Translations under genes and position numbers: made by a program | Assembly (NCBI GenBank): GCA_002197995.1 | Contig: NGZR01000004.1 | Location: forward strand, 1,860,001 to 1,924,000 | Reading direction: 5' to 3' | From: Gaeumannomyces sp. JS-464 | Taxonomy: Eukaryota > Ascomycota > Sordariomycetes > Magnaporthales > Magnaporthaceae | Length of the DNA stretch: 64,000 nucleotides | The notes under the pieces: generated by a model | Seen by the model: only the letters and a program-made list of their open reading frames with translations | What the model was told of the DNA's origin: nothing | Databases searched by the model: none | Shown: in pieces, positions 58,863-64,000 of the stretch | Numbering within the stretch: position 1 is the first letter of the stretch | How the letters are laid out: each line of letters starts with the position of its first letter

Positions 58863-60179
58863 GCGCCATATCAACATACATACTCCCTTGGCGCATTCCT
58901 CCTAATTTCGGAATCTTGGCACCACCCCGCACTCTGAAACGGCTCGCCTTGAGCAGCATGTATTCAAAGCATAAGATTTTTATTTTATTTTTATTTTTTG
59001 CCTTTGCTCTTCTCAAATCTTCCTCCGAGCATGTTCATGTAGATTGCATTTTCGTTCATGTGGCGAGGTATATAACCTCTAGGTACAGTGTAGCCACCCC
59101 CTTCCTGGCCTCCCGTCTCGTCCTTGTTGGCCCGACACATCCCTCCCTGATCGACCATCTTCTCCCCTCCTGTCCTCCGAGGCCTCTCTCCCCCTCTCGT
59201 ATATATGGCCCAGACAACCGATTATTTTGTGATCTCCCCGTTGGGGCGGGGGTTATGACGGGTAGACTAAGAAATGACCAAGGGCGTGGATTGGTGGAAA
59301 CGGTGAGACAAGCAAATAAAGAAAAAGGAAACGGATGTTGAATGGACGGTCGCGATCTCGCGCACTTTTCTCCCTCTAGAAACGCCTCGCCGTTCGTTTC
59401 CGTACGTGATTGCGCAACAGCTTCTTTCAGTGCAGAGAACAGAAGAATCAAAGGAAAAGGGTTGAAGGTCGAGATATTGACAAGTGGTGACGATGATGAC
59501 TGGAAGGAGTTTGGTAACAAGAGGAGGACCAAGCCAAGTGTAGTCAGTGAACGACGCGACTTCTCACCGGACCATCAAGGGTACAACATATACCGTGGAC
59601 CTTCAAAGGAGACGTGACAGTGCGTAAGAGATGATGCAAAGATGAAAGTGAGAAAAAAAGAAAATTTGTCTTTGTGGTAGAACAGCTTCTGGGGGAGGAG
59701 AAGTGACAATCTCAACCTCTCAAAAAAGATCCCAACCCCTTTCCCCCCAAATTATAAGATGGCTCCACTCGTAGATGGTACACTGTGGCCTGAGCCCCTC
59801 CGCGGCGGGAATGGGGAACCGATCAACCAACACCTTTTATCCTCACCGCCGTTGTCCGTCATCCTTTCGTCTTCGCCAGGAGCAACAAAAAAAGTGTAGG
59901 TATACTTTTTTCTCCTCTCCATACACAACGGCCACCCTATTCCTACCCCCCAACACATGTAAGAGAAGAAAAAAAAAAGAACACCGTATATAATATGCAG
60001 TATATGTAATATGCCGACGAGGGCCCCATCCCCCCAAGAAAAAAGACGAGGCCAAGACAACTCGCTTATATCCGCACACAGGGCGTCAGAGAAGAAAAGA
60101 GTAAAACACAAAAGAGAAAAATGAAACAAACAGGTAGGAAACATGATGGTAAGAAGCAAGACATGGCTCTTCCTACTCA
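58738..60179. other. convergent 3' interval with GT microsatellite
   Basis: About 1.4 kb between converging genes. It contains the GT repeat at 58822-58860, a T/A-rich stretch at 58975-59005 and A-rich runs near 59655 and 59970. No gene was recognised. Confidence 0.55.
58822..58860. repeat. GT dinucleotide microsatellite
   Basis: About 19 uninterrupted GT units downstream of the dolichyldiphosphatase stop. Confidence 0.95.
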
Positions 60180-62736
60180 TCAGATCCAGTCACCGCCCTT
60201 GCTCGACGACGACGTCGCCGCGGGAGGGGGTTGGGCCAGGGTGGCGATAGAGGCCTTGCGTGGCGGCGGGGCGGTTGTCGCCGCTCCCCTTACGCTCCTC
60301 TGGCTGCCCGTCGCGCTGCGGAGCGTGCCCTGGCTGGTCTGGCTCTTCAGACTCCTCTGGCTGGTGCTGTTGTACCTGGACACAGGCGACGTGAAGCCGA
60401 CGCCCTTGGGGCTGACGAGCTTGGACTGCGCCCCACCGTTGGGGCTGTAGACGGTCGGGCTGAGCGTCAGAAGCGCGCCCGAGCTGTCCTCCTTCTGGAT
60501 TGTTGTTACAGGTTGCGCCTGCGGCCGCGGCGAAGCGACCGGGGCGGGGATCGTCACCGTGACGGGCGAGCGCTTGGGTTCCTCCACCACTGGCGGCGGC
60601 GACGGCTGCGCCCTTGTCGGCGTCCGGGAGGAGGCCATGACGGCGTCGTCGTCGAGCGAGAACTTGTCCGAGTCGATCTCGGACTCGACCGTGGGCGGCA
60701 CGTACACGGCCCTGGTCAGCGGGCTGGGCTTGGGAATCAGCTTCGGCGTCGGTAGCTGCTGCTGCGGTTGCGGCTGTACTAGGGACGGCCCCGCGCTGCT
60801 GCTCCCATGCCCATGCCGGTCTGGTTCACGAGCGGGATGGTGGACATGCAGGGCCCGTCGTCGCCGCAGGGCGAGCTGGCGTCGCACGACCGCCTCGGCT
60901 CCATGGGTGGTATGTTGTCCAGGTTGGAGAGGCGCAGGCCCAGCTGGACTGTGATGTGGGAGGCCATGGACGAGTCGCGCCTGTGGCGGCCCACGCCCAG
61001 CGTCTTCATCGACGGCGGCGGCTTGAGCGTCGAGAAGTCGAAGCGGTGTGGCTTGACCGCCGTGCCCCCGTGGCGCTGCCGCCTGGTGAGTATGTAGTTG
61101 CCGGTAGCAGCGTGTTGGACTGCCTCGTCGACTTTGGCCTGAAGACGGACAGCACCGAGGACACAGACTTGGTCCGGCTGCGGGACTCGGGCCGCGCCGC
61201 CGAGTAAGCAGGCAGGTGCGACGGCTGGGGCGGCTGCGGGTACAGTACGTCGACTTCCTTGGAGTCGTACGGCGAGGACGCCTCGATGTCCTTCTCGTAA
61301 TGGCTAATCATGCTAGCCTCGCTCTCCATACGGCGGAGGCCGTTGGGCGACGTGATGCCGTGGTCGCCCGCGTCGTCGTCGGGCCTCCCACGGCGGATCC
61401 GGGTCTTGAGCTTCTGGTGCTCGTCGTCGATCTTCTCTCTGGGCCCGATGGCGGACATGGTGCTCGAGCGGAGGAACAGGTGTAGTCCACCCGTCACGAC
61501 GCCCGACACCTCGGCCACCACCGAGGCGACCACGGACAGGGTCAGACCCTGGAACCTCGGGTCGCGCTGGTCGAAGAAGGCCATATGGTAAAAGAAAGGT
61601 AGGAGGAGCACCTGTAGGGCTTGTCAGTCCACTGGATCATCTCGCATCTAGACCCTTCGCCTAGGGTCGGGGCTCGGCAACTCACATTTGAGATGATGGC
61701 CAGAGCAAGGTAGTAAACCATCCTCGAGGCATCCACCCGCTCGGTCGGTCCCACGACCGGCGAGCTCTTGAGTTTCATGAAAATGGTGACAGCGGAAAGG
61801 GTAAGGATGGCCGAGATAATAAGAAGAATCACGAAGCATCCGAGTGAGTAGTTCGCCACGAACCAAAACAGCGAGGCGAAGCAAAATGGGGGTGACCTAT
61901 CCACGTAGGCCCAGAGAAAAGAAGCGATGAAAGCAACGGCGACGGCCATCAGGCACAACCTGACGGCCCAAGGGCCCCGCTTGAGAAATGGCCTGCTCCG
62001 GATAGCCTGAAATACGTCTCGAGGCCGAATATGACCTGGACGGCAGGGACGAGGAAGAGCGCTGGGATTAATGTTAGCCGCCAGATTCCAACACTGTTGG
62101 GCTCGATAGGAAAAGAAAGCCTCTCACCTGGCAGCATCGTCTGTGCAATCAGAGCACAGCCGGTGGCGAAGAGGCTCTCCAGCCCAGTACCTTGAGCCCC
62201 AGCGAATATGATGCCTTGAATCGTAATTCCCATCGAAACGAAGAGAGGGTAGACCTCGGGGGCCGATACGAAGTTGAGACCATCGCGCCTGCGAAAAGTG
62301 CTCCAAGTCAGCACACTCTGGTTCCCTCCTCAACCCATCCATCTATCCATTGACCCGTTCACACGTCAATGAATCCCTCATCGTCGTTGCAGTCGCCCGG
62401 TCCAGTCCAGCACCCGTACCTGATGGAATAACCCCTTGTCCTCTTTTCCCTCGAGTAATTCTCCCACAAAATCCCCAGCACGGTCGCGAAGGCGGCAATC
62501 GTATTAAAGGTGGCCAATATTATCGTCGAGGTTCGGATCGATTTGGCGGCGGCGAAGCGGAACTCGTTGATCAGCATCTGCGGGCTCGTCTGGTTCCTCT
62601 GCATCTGAAAGAACTGCGTCGTCTTGTTGGCCACGGCGGTCATGTTGTCCGGCCTGAGGACCTCGGTCGCCCGGGGTAGAAGCCAGCCGGTGGCGTCCAT
62701 CTCAAAAGTTCCCACGTCGTCGTCGTGAAGCGGCAT
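60180..62736 (-). CDS. family C-like seven-helix receptor candidate, three frameshifts
   Basis: Multi-pass plasma-membrane protein of about 760 residues, resembling fungal proteins annotated as family C-like G-protein-coupled receptors. Exons by splice site and phase: 62736-62420, 62288-62128, 62061-61686, 61611-60180. The N-terminal segment (LRPDNMTAVANKTTQFF; RFAAAKSIRTSTIILATFN) carries N-glycosylation sequons and leads into about seven helices (MGITIQGIIFAGAQG; LFLVPAVQVIFGLETYF; VAFIASFLWAYV; VILLIISAILTLSAVTIF; MVYYLALAIISN; VLLLPFFYHMAFF; VASVVAEVSGVVTGGLHLFL). A long Ser/Pro-rich cytoplasmic tail follows. Frame breaks at about 62012 (needs a G: YFRAIRSRPF), 61102 (GGG read as GG: LLPGNYILTRRQ) and 60806 (GMGSSSAGPS). 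The membrane topology is clear; receptor function and ligand are not shown by the sequence. Confidence 0.72.
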
Positions 62737-64000
62737 TTATTAAACGAGCGAGAATGCCTCTCCACCGGCGACCCGGTGGGCGCAAAAGAATCGAAAGGTG
62801 GCGTCAAGCCACGCGCGGTGGAACGGTAGGAAAGGGGTTTAAAGCCCTGCTTTAGGTCGTCGTCGTCGGCGGCGAAGTCATCTAGTCCAACGGGGGCCTT
62901 CGGCTTGAATGGAGGTGGTGAATAAAGAAAACTCCGCGATACCTGCCCGGCGGCGAGATGGGGTGAAAGGGGAAAAGGGAAAGGCTAAGGTAGGGCGAGT
63001 GGCAAGGGAAAGGAAGGAAAAGAAGGCCGGGTGGAGCAGGGCCAGGCGACATGGAGCGTCTAAGCGGGAGTGCTGTGCCCAGAAATCCAAGAAGCGGAGG
63101 CCTACCACGGACCAGACGAAACAGTCCCTGACCCAATGCCAATGGCCATTTTGGGCGAGATGGGGCAGGGCAGGGCAGGGCAGAGCAGACCAGCAGGCGG
63201 GCGCGCCCACCCGCACCACGCCCACACCACGCCCACACCATGCCTACACCCTGGGTCACCCGTCCAGACAGGAAGGGACCAAGAGCAGAAACGAAGAGCA
63301 CGACCTGCCTGATCCTTGCCGAGCCAGGGGCACACAGAGCTGGAGGGGATGGGAGGAACCCCGCACGGTCTGGATTGAGCCTTGATGGATGATGGATGCC
63401 GTGGCGGATGCGCACAGCGGCCTGTCGTGGCTGGTATACCTATCGCAGCGCAGTGAGTGATGTGCGGTACCGATGAACGGCGGCGCGATAATGGCCCCCA
63501 AGACGGGAAAGAAAAGGTCTGCACGAGCAATCATTCATGCCTTCCAGGTCTGTGAGTCTCTCGTCCCTCAGACGAGCACGCGCATACCACTCGGTAGCAG
63601 AGCCTCGGCTGCTCGACTCCAACGACTGATGGCATCCCTCCGCCTGTCCGCTAGAGCCACCAGCACCCTGCGCGACATGCGGTCGCGAGAGTCACATACA
63701 GAAGGAACACGTGCTAGGACAAACAGCGACAAGCGTCCAACGCCGTTGACGGTTGGCAACTGCCAGGATCAATGCTGGGTTCTCCCGCGACAGTGGGAGA
63801 ACCAGCACCCACGGACAGCCTTGGGGACACCGAACCAACATTCCACAGCCCCCGCTCTCGCGTCCTCGAGCCGGGGGTGGAAGCTGGAAACAGGTCGGGA
63901 AGGGAAAAGCTAGTGCAGTTCATCCGAAAATTGGTGGCGGCGGCGCACCCCCTCGGACAGCCCGCTGAGGCCGACGGCGAGGGAGGACGGCTAGCAGCAG
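62737..64000. other. upstream flank of the receptor-like gene
   Basis: About 1.26 kb to the window edge without a supported gene. It contains short direct repeats (GGGCA units near 63165-63185; CACGCCCACAC units near 63215-63240). An open frame at 63473-63913 (+) has no recognisable family features. Confidence 0.5.

Noticed and set aside
63473..63913. 146-codon open frame near the right edge
   Set aside because: No recognisable family, high Arg/Thr/Ser content, not supported by context.

Overview
The window is about 64 kb of nuclear DNA from a filamentous ascomycete, most likely a Sordariomycete. The evidence is GC-rich coding sequence, short spliceosomal introns (48-372 bp) with GTRNGT-type donors and CTRAC-like branch sites, and a gene set found in that group: a CTF1/FarA cutinase-type Zn2Cys6 regulator, a VIB-1/XprG-type NDT80 factor, the STRIPAK subunit HAM-2/PRO22, and WSC-domain proteins. 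No ribosomal RNA, CRISPR array, intact transposon or convincing tRNA gene was found by eye. The species cannot be named from the sequence alone.

Layout from left to right. A GAS2/GAR-domain cytoskeletal protein (-, 553-3292). The fatty-acid/cutinase regulator farA/ctf1 (-, 6081-9841). A 6.6 kb gene-free interval with a TGACCT tandem array. A secreted heme peroxidase carrying three WSC domains (-, 16487-19472). A MARVEL four-helix membrane protein (+, 22037-23103), convergent with ham-2 (-, 23597-27042). ham-2 is divergent from an RWD plus RING-IBR-RING ubiquitin ligase of the ITT1/RNF14 type (+, 28058-30519). Then come about 21 kb without a recognisable gene, vib-1 (+, 51827-54228), a DUF2011 protein (+, 56175-57133), a dolichyldiphosphatase (+, 57620-58737), and a convergent family-C-like seven-helix receptor candidate (-, 60180-62736).

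The strongest property of the window is that eight of its ten genes do not read through as they stand. After introns are placed by splice sites and phase, protein homology still jumps frame at roughly 30-40 places. Nearly all are single-base gains or losses, often in short G or C runs, and there is almost no in-frame nonsense substitution. Two genes (WSC peroxidase, dolichyldiphosphatase) are clean. This looks like uncorrected indel error in the assembly, densest in farA (six losses within about 175 bp) and the RBR ligase. It does not look like eight independent pseudogenes. Coordinates below are therefore outer limits; the evidence text says where the frame breaks and where introns lie.

Functionally the genes form no obvious cluster. 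Several do belong to extracellular nutrition, surface sensing and hyphal identity: farA (lipid/cutin use), the WSC peroxidase (wall or lignocellulose surface), vib-1 (secreted proteases, incompatibility), ham-2 (cell fusion) and a candidate receptor. The most interesting regulatory signals are a stop-restart upstream ORF at the vib-1 start, a perfect 18-bp double E-box palindrome between the peroxidase and MARVEL genes, a six-copy TGACCT array, and a 60-nt intron in ham-2 that stays open when unspliced.
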